Assembly (NCBI RefSeq): GCF_027409185.1
Contig: NC_084475.1
Location: forward strand, 17,442,130-17,506,129
Source of the DNA: Cynocephalus volans
Taxonomy: Eukaryota; Chordata; Mammalia; Dermoptera; Cynocephalidae
Direction: 5' to 3'
DNA: 64,000 bases
A model generated the notes under the pieces. It ran no database searches, had not been told where the DNA came from, and worked only from the letters and a program-made list of their open reading frames with translations. Positions within the stretch are counted from its first letter, which is position 1. Each line of letters starts with the position of its first letter. This document shows, piece by piece, positions 10,991 through 23,174 of the stretch. The position numbers were made by a program, and so were the translations under genes.

Positions 10991-12029
10991 ACAGGGAGAT
11001 GCATCCTGCTCTCCCAAAGGGACGGGGTGGCTAAATGATAATTTTCAAAATATTGAAAACACGACTCTCAAATATGGAATGAACATGTGTAGATAATTTT
11101 ATTCCACTCATTAATTAGTGGGGAACAAATAGGTTAAAATCACCATAAAGGAGAATTTGAAAATCCAAATCGGTCTATAGGCAATCGGGACACTAGGATG
11201 AATTTGCTGCTAGATGCAGATCTGGTCGGTGTCCTATAGGGCAATAAAATGTAATGTTTAAGGTCATCTCCTCTAGAGGACAGAAACTAATTGTGTCTCT
11301 GCAGGACGGAGCCCATTTGCATTGTTATGGATGAGAATTATCTTAGTTTTCTGCTATTCAACTTCTCCCCTATCAGAGTTGTCAAATAGCCTCCTGATGA
11401 GGAAGAAAAGAGGCCAGGAGCAGAGAACAAAGGAACCACATTTTTTAAAACTTAATTGTTTTATTTTCTTCTAGCCCAAGAAGCTGTGCCTTTGTTAGAA
11501 TTTACTGCTTGACAAAGAGACTCTTACATTTGTTATCATCAAGAAACCCATTGCGTGGACAAGAAAGCACAGGTGACATTGCTCAGAGAAGTCCTGGGAG
11601 ACAGGGTGTGTCAGCCTGTTAAGCATGTGGAGGTCACCTAGGCATTGAGGAACCTGGGTTAGAGTGGCCGTGAATACCATAAGAGGCCTGAGAAAGCATT
11701 TGTTCCATGTGTCACCCTTAGTTATCCATCCCATCTTCACCCAGTGTTTGGAATTTGTTTACAGCTTAGAATTTCCTGCACTTGCAACTATAAAGTCTCC
11801 TCACTTGCATCTCAGGCTAAATGGTGGTCTTCCTCCATATGCAAACCTAAATAAAAGCCTCACAAATCTCCTGACGGACTGAAGTGTTTTGCTTCAACAC
11901 TAGTCAGTAGAAAGACAGTCAAAGGTACAGATTACTGTATAACAGGCAATCCCTGAAACCTGGCCCTGCACTGAAAGCATGCTGGTGTCTCTTTTGCCTA
12001 TTTCCAATTCTTGGACAATTTCTCTTGAT
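10991..12029. other. Unassigned sequence, no gene seen
   Basis: AT-rich in the first half. No exon or confident repeat. ORFs up to 81 codons on both strands appear random. Confidence 0.4.
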
Positions 12030-12430
12030 AGGGGTGAAAGAAAGTGAGCTGAGATGCCGAGTACTGTTCAAGCTTTATTAAGGAAAGAAATCTGCCAGGC
12101 TGTGCTCAGAGTGGCAGGCTGCCCAGGGCTGCCCCGAAAAGGGGACAGCACCAGGCATGGGGGTGGCAGAGCTTATATAGGTATGTTGGCGCCAAGAGCG
12201 GGGTGATGTAATTCCAGGGTGGGGATTGAATTAGGTCATGGGAATGGAGACTTCTGCACGTGCGGAAATGCCAAGAGTTTCATTTTCTCTGAAACCATGA
12301 GGCTTCTTGTAAAAGAGAATGGGGGAGGGCAGGGGAGGAGGTGGACGGTGCCATTTTGTACTTGGGCTTGTTTAAATGGCGCTGGTTATGTTGCAGATCT
12401 ATTAGGGGACCATCTCGGTCTGCTCACACC
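12030..12430 (-). mobile_element. ERV LTR, antisense
   Basis: On the plus strand the order is CTTTATTAAGG (complement of an AATAAAG signal, near 12,072), a GC-rich block, then CTTATATAGG (complement of a TATA box, near 12,173), then a U3-like segment. That is the layout of an antisense LTR. The ends are not precise. Confidence 0.6.
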
Positions 12431-12439
12431 TGCAGGCCC

Positions 12440-12602
12440 ATCTAGGGCACCTCCAGTATAACAAAATCACCTAGATGGCTCCTAAACATCCTGATTCCCA
12501 GGCCACATCCAGACCTATAAAACCAGAATTTCTGTGCCTGGCTCCGTAGTCTTTGAAAGCTCCTAGGTGGTGCTGATGTGCAACCCAAGCTGAGAACCAC
12601 GT
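12440..12602. mobile_element. MER5-type hAT fragment
   Basis: AAAATCACCTAGATGGCTCC, CCTGATTCCCAGGCCACATC and GCTAAGTGGTGCTGATGTG-like blocks ending CAAGCTGAGAACCA are typical of MER5A/B elements. Confidence 0.6.
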
Positions 12603-13514
12603 CTCTGAGGACATCCAGGCGGCAGCTCTAAGCTGGCTGCCCACCCTCCACTCTCCACCCTTCCCGCCTCTTGCTCCTCCTGGCTTGGCTTCCTCTGTGC
12701 CTTAGTGGGTAGAACTGCAGCTTCCTCAGGCTCCTGAAATGTCCCCACCATTTTGCAGAAGTTGCTGAGTGGGGGCAGCCCAGGACAACTCCCCTTTCTA
12801 AGCCCCCTGCACCCCAGAGAGGGGGGGAGTCCCAGGAGATGGCATCTTTTTAAAGGGTTTTGCTCCAGGACACGGAAGGAACCCACAGCTTGAGAGCAAT
12901 AAATGAGAGGAAATCTGTCATCCTCAGAAAACTGGTTCCTGGCTGTCCCGCAGAGTGACAGTAATCACAGAGGCCTCTTAAAGTGCCCAGCTAAATAAAT
13001 AGGTTTAATAGCAATGAAACCAGCTGCCACCCCAGAGGCTTCTAAGCATGACGTGGGTGGGCTCTGGGCTGCTTGGATGCCACCCCCCATCCCCCAAGAG
13101 CTAAATCCAGGCGCCGTAAGGAGAGGCTTAGGCTCCGAGCGGGGTCCTCTTACAGAAAGTGTAAGGGAAGACGTCTACTTTCAGCTGCCAGGTGCATTTC
13201 CAGCCTGGAGAGTTCTGCAGTCACACAACTCCCCAGGCCTCCCAGCCCTACCCTGAAGAGCAGCCTCGGGGAAATGGTCTGGGAGGACAGGACTGGCTAT
13301 TACTGGGATTGTCCAGCTTTTCTGGCAGCCAAAACCCTGAGCAGGTCGATGAACCAGAAGGCTGGGGTCAGAGGTGGGGGGAAGATGAGTGTGAGGCCAT
13401 GGGGGGATAGGAAGCAATGGCTGATTTGGAGTTTGACCACTGGGATGACCTTAAGGACGTCATTGGTGTCAACAGACCATGGGGGCAGTCGGAGAGTTGG
13501 AAGCTTAAAATTTT
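12603..13514. other. Unassigned sequence, no gene seen
   Basis: GC-richer DNA with overlapping ORFs up to 147 codons in several frames and both strands. No splice-bounded coding segment or known family was recognised. Confidence 0.4.
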
Positions 13515-13690
13515 GACCCTGTTTCTTGTTTGCTGGGTGACCTCAAGCAAGTCACTTAACTTTTCTGAGTCTTTAAAAAATAAGCACAATCATAACCTAG
13601 TTCCTAGGGTTGCTTTGAAGGGTAAACGATGTCCTGTACATGAAAGCAACTAGCACAAAGCCTGGCACATAGCCAGCCAGGTGACAATGT
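13515..13690 (+). mobile_element. MIR SINE
   Basis: GGGTGACCTCAAGCAAGTCAC, TTAACTTTTCTGAGTC, GGGTTGCTTTGAAGGG and AAAGCCTGGCACATAG follow the MIR consensus order. Confidence 0.75.
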
Positions 13691-13757
13691 CAATTTCCCT
13701 CCCTCCCTCCCTTTATATCTGAACAATGAGGGGATTGGGCTTGGGTAGCCACCAGGT

Positions 13758-14060
13758 CCTAGATCTACACTGTCCACTGTGGCAGCCACAAGCCCCCTGT
13801 GGCTACTGAGCACCTGGAATGTGGCTAATGAATTAAGAGGTGCTGTAAATATAAAAAACACACTGATTTCCAAGACTTAATACAAAAAAAAAAAAACGTA
13901 AAATCTCTCATTAGTAATTTTTACAGAATTACATGTTGACATGATCTTATTTTTCATTTATTGAGTTAAATAAAATTTCAAGTATTAGTCATATTATTAA
14001 ATACAAATTATTATACATATTATTAAAATTAACTTCATGTGTTTCTTTTTATTTCATTTA
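13758..14060. mobile_element. Non-autonomous hAT-type (MER) element
   Basis: CACTGTCCACTGTGGCAGCC, GTGGCTACTGAGCACCTGG, AATGTGGCTAATGAATTAAG and a TA-rich tail with AAATTAACTTCATGTG are blocks of a common mammalian Charlie-type family. A second copy of a related family lies at 44.5 kb. Confidence 0.6.
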
Positions 14061-14069
14061 TTTGGTTTT

Positions 14070-14345
14070 GGGATTAAGTAACAGGAATTTATTCTTCACA
14101 GTTCTGGAGGCTGCAAATCCAAGTCTGTATACCTTTTTCATGTGGCTCCTAAAAAGCCTAAAATAACTTACGTGCCAGCGTTTTATTTCTCTCGGATGGG
14201 CAGCTTCAGATCCGTCAGATCCATCCCGAAAGCCACAGTGCAGGGTCCCGATGGGGTCGCATGAGCTCACGACGTTGAAGGCTTTTCTCAGCTGTGGACA
14301 GCAATAACTAGAGTATCCGGTCACCCTGCAGGGTGCTGTCTACCT
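14070..14345 (-). mobile_element. MaLR-like LTR fragment, antisense
   Basis: GGAATTTATTCTTCACAGTTC followed by TGGAGGCTGCAAATCCAAG matches the antisense MaLR 3' block. The remainder is diverged. Confidence 0.4.
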
Positions 14346-14384
14346 CCCTGGGACAGCTGGCGCTTCTTGCCTGTCCTCTATGTG

Positions 14385-14500
14385 CTTTTACAAATGAACC
14401 CTCACTGAGTCCTCAGAAGTTCTGTGAGGTTCTAAATGACTATTCCCATTTTAAAGAAAAGGTGACGGAGGCAAGAGGTTAATGAACTTGCCTCAGTTAA
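14385..14500 (-). mobile_element. MIR fragment, antisense
   Basis: ACCCTCACTGAGTCCTCAG, GACTATTCCCATTTTAAAG and ATGAACTTGCCTCAGTT match the antisense MIR core. Confidence 0.6.
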
Positions 14501-14861
14501 AAGAGGGAGGGATGGAGAGAGAGAGATGAGACAGATACGGAGACACACAGAGAAAGGAAGCTGCAGAGCTGGGACTTGGTCCTGGGCATTTGAGACCAGT
14601 TCAGCGCGCACCTGGGCAGAGGGACACTTCCCTCACAGTGCGTGTTCCCAGGCACAGTTTTGCCACTCTTCCTGCAGGCTTGGCGACAGCCCCTCTGAGC
14701 TCTCTGCAGGTGAGGCCCAGAGTTCCCAGGAAGAGCCTTCAGGGGGCTGAAGGGGCCACTGTTACCTTTCATCTGTTGATCTAAAATGGAAGCTGAGACT
14801 GGGTTGAGCCGATGACACACCTCAGTGTATCCTGACATGGGAGGACACTTGTGAGTGGTCT

Positions 14862-15040
14862 GTTGTGCTGTGGTTAAAAGCAAGAGCTCAGATGGGGCCT
14901 CAGTCTCCAGCTCTGTCACTCACTGGCTTCGTGATCTTCATGTCTCTGAGCCTCCGTGTCCCCATCTGTAAAGTGGAACTGTGAATGGTGGCCACCTCCT
15001 GGGGTGTATGAGGATTCAGTGAGGTCAAATGATTAGAGCC
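14862..15040 (+). mobile_element. MIR SINE
   Basis: GTGGTTAAAAGCAAGAGCTC, CTCTGTCACTCACTGGCTTC, CTGAGCCTCCGTGTCCCC and GAGGATTCAGTGAGGTCA follow the MIR order from the tRNA-related head onward. Confidence 0.75.
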
Positions 15041-15617
15041 CCAGCAGTAGAACCACATAATACGAGGGAGCACTCATTACCACAGGGTGGGGTGCTATGC
15101 GGGCTTTGGGCCCCCCCCCACAGGTGGCTCCTGCACCAGGTGATCCTGAGTGTCTGGTTCCCACCTGAACAGCAGGAGAGAGACGCAGCTGCGTTCTGGG
15201 CCCAGCATTGCCCGAGAGCTATCAGGGCCAAAGTGGGGCTCGCTTCCTGGCTCTGGGTCCTGGGTGGGTCCTGCCGGCTGCTGTGCTGCAGGGCCCACAA
15301 CCCCCACAACTCCCAGCACACCTGCATTCCTCTGCCTCCCCTGCCCTAAGCATCCCAGATGCCAGGCAGCCACTGCTGCCACCTTCTGCAAGCCAGCCAC
15401 AAGCTACTAAGGAGAGCTTGTGTCTGAGCCTGGGGGTGGTTATGCCTGTTTTCTGAAATGGGTTCCTCAGCCACGGAGACTCTGAGGACAGCCTTGCACT
15501 CATCCTGCACACCCACATCATGTCGTTACCTTTCCTGTCCCATGGCTGCTTCCTCTCTCAGGCCTGTGCAGAGGGGTACTGTGCAGAGGGGTACTGTGGC
15601 TTTTGCCTTGCCGTTAG
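15041..15617. other. GC-rich unassigned sequence, no gene seen
   Basis: ORFs of 74-106 codons occur in five frames over the same bases, the pattern of stop-poor GC-rich DNA rather than of a gene. No splice-bounded exon was identified. Confidence 0.45.
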
Positions 15618-15735
15618 GGCTGCCAGATAAAGTATAGAATGCAATATTTGGGACACACTTATACTGAAAAAATATATTCATTGTTTATGTGAAATTTATA
15701 CATAATGGGGTGACCTGTTTTGTTTTGCTAAACCT
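15618..15735. mobile_element. Palindromic non-autonomous DNA transposon fragment
   Basis: GGGCTGCCAGATAAAGTA, GCAATATTTGGGACACACTT, TATACTGAAAAAATATATTC and TTTGCTAAACC are pieces of a mammalian inverted-repeat family. A fuller copy lies at 54,986-55,170. I do not assign the family name. Confidence 0.5.
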
Positions 15736-15787
15736 ACACCCCTCCCTTGCAGTCTTCTCTGGAGAGGGCTTGGGTTACTGGTGTGAT

Positions 15788-15945
15788 GTCCTGTTAAGAG
15801 CATCCACTCTGGGTTTAAAATCTGGCTCTGCCAGCTCTATATCCCTAACCTCTAGGCCTCAGTTTTCTCATCTGCAAAATGGAGATGGCAATCACAGTCC
15901 CTGCTGGGTGTGATTGTTGTCAGGCTGAAATCAGAAGTGGTTAGA
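15788..15945 (+). mobile_element. MIR SINE
   Basis: TTAAGAGCATCCACTCTGGG, TCTGGCTCTGCCAGCTC, CCTCAGTTTTCTCATCTGC and AAAATGGAGATGGCAATC are strong MIR blocks. Confidence 0.8.
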
Positions 15946-17619
15946 AGTGATGCTGGGGATCATGAGGGGGTGGCAGTGGACTGGGTCTGGCTCCCAGGAT
16001 GTCCCCCATGCCTCCTCCCAAAATGGGCATGTGTGGGGGCGTCAGTGCAAAGGTCATGTGTCCTGTGATACTGTGGCATTCAAAGCCCAGGAAGCCCTGG
16101 ACCACAACAGGGAGTGCCCTGCTGGGCAGATGCAGAGGCAGACCTGCTTTCCAGTCCCTCAGCCCCTGGGCAAGGAGACCCAGAGCCTCTCAGAGGAGTG
16201 ACAGGTCTTTGCCAGAGTCCCCTTGGGCCTCTCTGAGCCACTCGACTAGAAGAGGATAAAGAGTTGTCATTCGGAGCAGCGGAAGTTACTCAGCGGCCTG
16301 TCAGGCTGCACCCTGAGCATTCCGGGGACTGTTTTCTCCTCTTCATCATGACTTTTGCAAGATGCGTCACTGCATGATGAGGCTGTTTGTTCAATCCGAG
16401 TAAAGGGTCTCGTAAACAGGTTGATCACTCCCGACCTGCAGAGTCCCTGTTGCAGGTGTAAGCGTGCTCGGTGTCCAGAGAAAGAGGGAAGCGCATCCGC
16501 CCCTTCAGCAGACATCGCCTCCCAAGTCCCCGCCAGTGCCTGGCCCTTTCACCCGCGAGCCACCAACCCCTGCAAGCATTTGTAGCAGAGACACGAGTCA
16601 CCCACCAGTAGCCACTCTCCCCTTCTTGGCAGCAAGAACACCCTGTGTAGAGTCCCCTGGGCCCCCTGCTTTCTTTCTGTGTCCTGACCAAGAAACAAGA
16701 GTGCCGTGACCCCTCTGTGCCCAACCAGCTGCGTGTGTTCCCCAGCAGGCTTGAACCCAGGCAGGACCTTGAACCCAGGCACTGATGACATTATCTAGGT
16801 TGTTGCTCAAAACCCTGAGAGATCAACCATGTTGCTGAACACATAGAAACTAGCCCAGCCCTGAACCAAATTTTCTTTTTCTTTTCATACTTCTCAAATA
16901 GTTTTGTATTTTAGCTACAAAGGTCAGTTACCAGAGCACACTTGTTCTTACAAGTGGGATTTTTATGCCCACTCAACCAGAGCCTCTCATGCCTTTCTGG
17001 GCCTATCATTTGCAGGTGGGAGCAGAAACTGTGACCGGGTTCTTCATATTAAGTATTGACACGCACTGCCCACCTTCGTGTGCTGTCCAATTTCTCCAAG
17101 ATAAAAGGAGTGGCTCGCAGCAGGCCACGCAGGTAAGGAAACTCTGGGGGAGGGGGTCATGTCCTTGTGCATTTTCCATTTCGTCTCCTCCAGTCTAGCT
17201 TGGGCGCAAGGCCCTTGATTTGGGACATCGTGGCTCTGCCTCCCTGGCTTCCAGCCGCGGCACTCTGCTCCCACCAGTGAGAGCAATTTCTCCTGAGCCC
17301 AATTTCTTAAACCCTCATATGAACTACGTACCCCCACCCCTTCATTATGGGCATTGTGGTTAGAACATCTCTTTTCTCAGAGTCCATCAGGATGCCGCCG
17401 AAGCCCTCTGGATGTAAGTTCCCCTCATAAATGCTTTGAGCTGATCACCCTGGTGTTTGCTGATTCTTTCTTTGGAATCCCAACTGGCCCCATCTTGAGA
17501 AGATTTGGGGCTTTTGGGAACTTCCCTGCCACCATTTTGGGAGTGACTCTAGCCAGTTTGGCTGGACAGAACACCCAGTTAAAAGGCTACCTTTCCAAAC
17601 TCCCTTGTAGCTAGGTGTG
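15946..17619. other. Unassigned sequence, no gene seen
   Basis: Mixed GC. ORFs up to 99 codons overlap on opposite strands at 16.2-17.3 kb without recognisable domains. I did not find matching splice sites that would join them. Confidence 0.4.
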
Positions 17620-17870
17620 ACAAACCAAGCTGTAGGCAGGGCTGGTTCCTTCTGGAGGCTCCAGGTGAGAATCTGTTTCCCTGCTTTTTCCAGCTTCCAG
17701 AGGCTGCCCGCTCTCCTTGGCTCCTGGCCCCTTCTTCCACCTTCAAATCCGGCAGCTCAGTATCTTCACGTTTCTCTCTCTCTGCGTCCATCCTCACATC
17801 TCCAGTCTATCTCTGACCCTCCTGTCTCCCATCTTCTAAGGACACCATACCCACCTGGATGAGATATAGG
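17620..17870 (-). mobile_element. MLT1-type LTR fragment, antisense
   Basis: GGGCTGGTTCCTTCTGGAGG, TGAGAATCTGTTTCCCTGC, CAGCTTCCAGAGGCTGCCC, CTTGGCTCCTGGCCCCTTC and TCTTCTAAGGACACC appear in the antisense MLT1 order. Confidence 0.65.
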
Positions 17871-19167
17871 GCTCTACTACCTGCAACACTTCCCCCTCTG
17901 GGATTCCTCCTGGGGTACCACCCTGTCTCTAGCCCTGAGGTGGGGAAGGGGTAAGGGTTCTTGCTGCAAACCACATCTTCCCCATAAGGCTGAGGATGCT
18001 GACGTCTTGCCTCTAGAGAGAACAGTCCCACTCAATAGGAGACCAGATGTGCTCATCAGAAGATGCATAACAAATAGCCCCAGGTGTCACAGGATGTGTC
18101 AGGTAAGTATGACAGAGAATTGGCACTAAAGAGCATCCAAGAGGAAACCTTCGCCTGGGACCAGAGTTGGCCTCAAAGGACAGGTGGCTCTGCTGAAGGG
18201 AGAGTGCAGGGACTGTCTGGAGGCTGAGCTGACCAGGATGGCCAGAGCAGGGGTCTGTGTGGGGACAAAGGTAATAAAACTGAAGGTCAGATTGACGGGG
18301 CAGGTGGAGCTGGGCCCACAGGGCCTCGAGTGCCAAGTCAACTTTCAAGTAATGTGCATGGGACAACAGGCACATTGCATGTGTTTTCCTGAGCCTGAAG
18401 AGGTGCAGAGAACCCACACACGGCTGTTGGTTATCTGGCCTGGGCTGGCCTGGGAACTGGGACCGTGGACTCTTTCTTCACATGCCTCTCCATGGTTTAA
18501 CTTGTCAGGTGAACGTGTGGTTTGTTGGGTTTTGTTTTTCTCTAATGAAGTAGAAACAGGAGGAGGAGGGAAAACAACTGGGCTTTAACCTCAGGAGAAG
18601 ACCTGCCAGGTGCGGGTCTGGTTTTATTCTGACGCCACCTGTGGCCAGCTGTGCCACCGAGAGCCACCACCACCAGGGGGCACAGGCAGACACCTTTGGT
18701 TTTCACCTGCCAGGACACTTTTCCAGCTTCTTTTCTTTTTCTCTTTTTTGGGCAGCTTCTTTAGGCAGCATCACCTCTGCTTCCTTTGGGTACTGTCCCT
18801 CTCCCACCCCAACTGGTTCTGATGGGAACGGCACAAAACCGAACAGCAGCCAGTGTAGCAGACGTCCATCTCCTGGGCTCTCCAGCTCAGGAAGACCCCA
18901 TCCCCTTCATGAAATTCACTGATTGGTGACCGTGGCCAAAGGGACATCCAAGCCTGGAGGCTCCTCTCGGGGAGGATCTTCAACTTCTGCTCCAACCAGG
19001 TGAGCCCAATGCCTGCCCACAGCCACTTACGTTATTTTCAAACCTTTTTATGCCTGTTGAATTTGTTATACAATTACATAATTTAATTAGGTATTATGTA
19101 AACTGGTAAAATAGAGTAAAACAGAACAGAATTGTTGCCCCTACCCTAAAACAAAAACTTACGGTGA
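17871..19167. other. Unassigned sequence, no gene seen
   Basis: ORFs of 134 codons occur on both strands (18.0-18.6 kb) with no recognised family. No exon model could be supported. Confidence 0.4.
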
Positions 19168-19206
19168 GGACCAGCCAGTTTGCTCAGTTGGTTAGAGCGT
19201 GGTGTG
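19168..19206 (+). mobile_element. tRNA-Ile-derived SINE, 3'-truncated remnant
   Basis: Only the 5' head survives: GACCAGCCAGTTTGCTCAG then TTGGTTAGAGCGTGGTGTG. The B-box half is missing, so it is a remnant. Confidence 0.7.
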
Positions 19207-19890
19207 TGAAACAAACTTGGGCAGTAAAACCAGCCATGACCATGTTCAGGGTAATTCTATTAATATCCTTTCATGGAAAGGTTCGAAGAGGCAAAGTTAA
19301 ACAGAACACTTCTTAATGATACATAAGAGATGGTGAGGACAAAAAGAATAACTATAAAATTTCGGAGTAGTGGTCACATCTGGGGAGAGGAGGGAATTGA
19401 GGTCAGGATGGACACACTGCGAGCCTGACATCTGCACAGTCTATTCATTAGTGTGTGTCCAGTCTGCAGAGTTTATGTGACATTAATGTTTAAACTTAGA
19501 ACATTCTATGTGATTTTTTCTAAGCATGATACACCTCACTAAACAATTTTAAAGAACTATTTACAAGTGAAAAGATGTACAATTTAAAAATATTTGTTTT
19601 AGCATATGATATGACTACCTCCCCAGCTTTGCTATCAGTCTTAGTGTGGAAGGAGTTCTCAAGCCTTTTGTACCGGGTCCATTTAAATTTATCTCTATAT
19701 TCATTTGCGCAGGTTTGGTAGCAAAAGATTGAGAACCAGCCAATGTCTGTTTAGAGATAAGTGGTTCATAAACATACATTATTAACTTTTATAAAAATCA
19801 AGGAAGTCACGTATTGGTAATGAAAAGGGCTTCAGGGCTGATGTCTAATTGAACAAAAAAGCAAAGCATGTATCGCTGTGTAAACCAGAG
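19207..19890. other. AT-rich sequence, possible diverged L1 3' UTR
   Basis: TTTCGGAGTAGTGGTCACATC followed by GGGGAGAGGAGGGAATTG at about 19,360-19,400 recalls old L1 3' sequence. The rest is unassigned. Confidence 0.3.
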
Positions 19891-20105
19891 GGCATAATAC
19901 AGTTGTGGAAACAATAATTGCATGAATTGGAATTTCAGAGAGGGTGACTTCTAGGGCAGGGTTTTTGCTAATTCTCAGCAGGGACCGATGATCACATTCA
20001 GCCCATGTGGGGGACAGAGAAACCGGGGAAGTATTGGTTTCTCACTCAGGGCTGGCGCTGGCAAAAGTGATCACATGACTTGAGAAGCACCAACATGGTC
20101 GGTGT
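19891..20105 (+). repeat. Dispersed repeat of unknown family, copy A
   Basis: Shares an ordered series of blocks with 40,579-40,798: GTGGAAACAATAATT, GACTTCTAGGGCAGGG, GATGATCACA and CTTGAGAAGCACC. Divergence is moderate. I recognise no known family. Confidence 0.65.
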
Positions 20106-20689
20106 TTTCCACAGGACATTCTCTGTGTTTTGAGGATGACCGTGGAGGATTGAAAAGCCAGGCCAGGGGTTCCTAAAACTCAGAGTAAAATCTGCCTGAA
20201 TCTCAAAGTGCTTGGGAGATAATGTTTCTCCAGAACGACAGGGCCTGCTGATTGGTTCCTCAAGATTTTTGCCACATTTGCAAGCTGCAGGGCATGGGTG
20301 CTAAAGCAGCAGGCTGAGACCTCCAAAGGTCACAAGTGGATTTGTCACAGTCTTTCATGGTTGACCAGTGACCTACTAGGATTTCCATCCAAATCCCTGA
20401 AGGGCCTTCCCTGAGGAAGAGAGAAGAAGCAGAGATGGATGAACCTCATTACAACTGCATATGGGTAATTGGACTCAGAGAGGGACAGACACGGGGGAGA
20501 GAAGGGGGCAGAAGCCATCACTGAAGGTGTAATGGCCAAAGATTTTCCAAAATGGGTATAACACATCAATCCACAGATTAAAGAACCCCAATAAATTGGC
20601 AAACCCTGACTGGGAATAAAAAAGAAAAGAGGAGAAAATCATACTAAAGTCCATCATAGTTAAATGCTAAAACGAAGCAGATAAAGTCA
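20106..20689. other. Unassigned sequence, no gene seen
   Basis: No repeat or exon was identified with confidence. Confidence 0.4.
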
Positions 20690-21135
20690 AATTTCTTTTC
20701 TAAAGCAAACTCACACCCTTGTATGTCAGTATTAAACAATAAATATCAAAATATTCTGAAAGTACTTATTCATCATAAGAAGGTAAGAAGATAACGACTA
20801 ACCTAAGAGTCACAGGAGAATGGATGTACTAAACACAAAAAATGAAATCAAATTATCAGGAGAGGGGATAATGACAGAATTGACAGACTAATAAATCTGA
20901 AAGCTGTTTATTTGAATAATAAAAACCCAACAAAAACAGTGTATTCACTTTCAGTATTTAATGAAATAAATTTGACTCAAATAAAAATACACAAATGTGG
21001 GAGTGGAAGAAAACATAAATGTAAATTTTGAAGAAGCCACAAAAATCAGGATAATTATTAAAATTCACATATCATAAATGTATGATACTTTAATGAAAAA
21101 GAAAATTTTCTGGCAAAGTATAAATAATAAAACAT
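20690..21135 (+). mobile_element. Probable L1 ORF2 fragment, highly diverged
   Basis: A-rich plus-strand sequence with ATTGACAGACTAATAAATC and AAAGCTGTTTATTTGAATAA resembles the ORF2 stretch between the endonuclease and RT domains. Frames are broken. Confidence 0.4.
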
Positions 21136-21142
21136 TGCTAAG

Positions 21143-21337
21143 GACCCCCCTTCCCAGCCTGGCCTACCACAAGGGGCCCCTTGGCCTGCCCTCCCACTAA
21201 TAGCACCCCTGGCCTTTCCTGACCTGCCACTAAGGGCTGCCCTGGGAAGGCGTGCTGCTAAGGCCCCCCACTGCCACTAAAGGCAGGCCTGGCCAGGCAT
21301 ACAAGAGACCTACTCACCCTGCCTGCTGCAGGGCCCC
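21143..21337. repeat. GGCC-rich minisatellite, left remnant
   Basis: Irregular copies of motifs such as CCTGACCTGCCACTAAGGGC and CCTGGCC. It is the same repeat as the large blocks from 23.2 kb, separated from them by the MaLR provirus. Confidence 0.8.
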
Positions 21338-23174
21338 TGTTTTAGTCTATTTTGTTTGGCTATAACAATACTTAGAACTGGGTAATTTATAAAGAAAATT
21401 GAAATTTGTTGCTTATAGTTTCTGAGGCTACGAAGTACAAAGTCCATCTGGTGGTGGCAACAGTGACCCGGGGGTCTCACATTGCAAGATGATGGAAACA
21501 CAGAGAGCAGAGAGAGAGAGACTCACATGTGCTCTTCTTTCAAAGCTCTCAGAACCACACCCCTGACCACCATTTTCAATTCATTCACTATGGCATGGTC
21601 TGCCCCCTGGTCCCCCATAACTTGTGTCCTTTTCACATGCAAATACATTCATTTCACCCCCACAGTCTTAACTTGTTTCTACTCAAGAGTCCAAAGTTTA
21701 AAGTCCCATCTGTGAATTCAATACAAGTTACTACTTCCAAGATACAGTGGTGGGACAAACATAAGGTACATATTCCCATTCCAAAAGGGAGAAATAGGCC
21801 AAAAGACAGGGGTAGCAGGTCCTAAGCAAGTCCAAAATCCCAAGGGCAAGCATTAAATCTCAAAGATGGTGAATCATGCACCTTGAGTCCGTGTTCCATG
21901 TCCTCTGCGTGCTAGTGTGGGGTTGGGTCCCCAAGTCCTTGGGCAGCTCTGCTCCTATGACTTTCCTGCTTGCAGGCCACACTTTAGGAATCCCAGGTTG
22001 TTGTTCCACTCTGTAGCTCCACAGGTCTGGGGTCTCCATGGCGGTCCTGCTCTCATGGCTCCACTAGACATGGTGCTGATGGGGTCTCTGCTGCAACTCC
22101 AACCCCACGTTTCCACTTGGCATTGCTCTAGTGAAGTCTGTCTGCAGTGACTCTGCCCCTGTGACAGATCTCTTCCTGAGCCCCCAGCCTTTTCCATACA
22201 TCCTTTGAAATCTGGGTGGAGGCTCCCAAGCCTTCCGAGCTCTGGCATTCTGTGAGACTGAAGGCCTAACACCACGTGGACACCACCAAGGCTTCTGGCT
22301 TGTATTTTTCAAAGCTGCAGGTCCAGCCACACCTGGGACCAATTTAGCCACAGCTGGAGCAGCCAAAGCAGCTGGGGTGCTGGTGCTAGAAGCAGTTTCC
22401 CAAGGTGGCCCTGAACAGTGAGCCCACGGAGGGTTCCTCAAGCCAGTTCCCCAAAACCGTTTTGTCTCCCTAGATCTTTGGGCCTGAAATTGAATAGTTG
22501 GCCCCAGAGGCTTCTGCAATGCCTTCAGGGCCTTTTTGTCCTTCTCTTGATAATCCCGTTCCTTTGTGTTAATCTTCTTAGTACCACTGAATTTTCCTTC
22601 TGAAAATTCTTTCTTCTCTACAACATGACCAGGCTTCAAAATTTCCAAATCTTTACACTCTGCTTCCCTTTTCAATTCTGGCTTTCTGTCATGCCTTTGC
22701 TCAACTCAGAGTAGGCTGTTACAAGTAGCCATGCAGCTTCCTTAATGCTTTGCTGCTTAGTCATTTCTTCCACTAAATACGCTGGTTCACAACTCTTAAG
22801 TTCCAGCTTCCACAAAGTCCTAGGGCATGGACACAATGCAGCCAACGTTCTTTGCCAGATCACAGCAAGGGTGATCTTTGCCCCAGTTTCCAATAAACTC
22901 CTTATTTCAATCTGAGACCTCCTTTGAATGGTCTTTACAATCCGTATGTCCATGAGCACTCTGCTCACAACATTTAATAGGTCTCTAAGACATGCCAAAC
23001 TTTCCCTCATCATTTGTTCTTCTTCTGAGTCCTCCAAACTCTACCAAACGCTCTGCAACACTCAGCTCCAAAGCCATTTCCACATTTTCAAGTGTCTGTT
23101 ATAAGCAGTACCCTGCTCCTGGTACGATTTTCTGTTTTAGTCCATTTTGTGTGGCTACAACAGAATACTTGACA
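21338..23174 (-). mobile_element. MaLR (MST/THE1-like) provirus, antisense, one LTR truncated
   Basis: The left LTR starts TGTTTTAGTCTATTTTG (21,338), and its start recurs at 23,133 as TGTTTTAGTCCATTTTG. The sequence between has the order of a MaLR internal region read backwards: TTCCAAGATACAGTGG, CCATTCCAAAAGGGAGAAAT, TCCACTAGACATGG, CCTTTGAAATCTGG, TGGCTTTGGAGCTGAG (complement). MaLR internals do not encode a functional retrovirus. Minus ORFs of 203 and 121 codons here are relics. The right-hand LTR is only about 42 bp long and runs straight into the minisatellite. Confidence 0.75.

Noticed and set aside
22064..22675. 203-codon minus ORF
   Set aside because: It lies in the internal region of an antisense MaLR provirus. 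These internals are not known to encode functional protein, and the frame has no recognisable domain.
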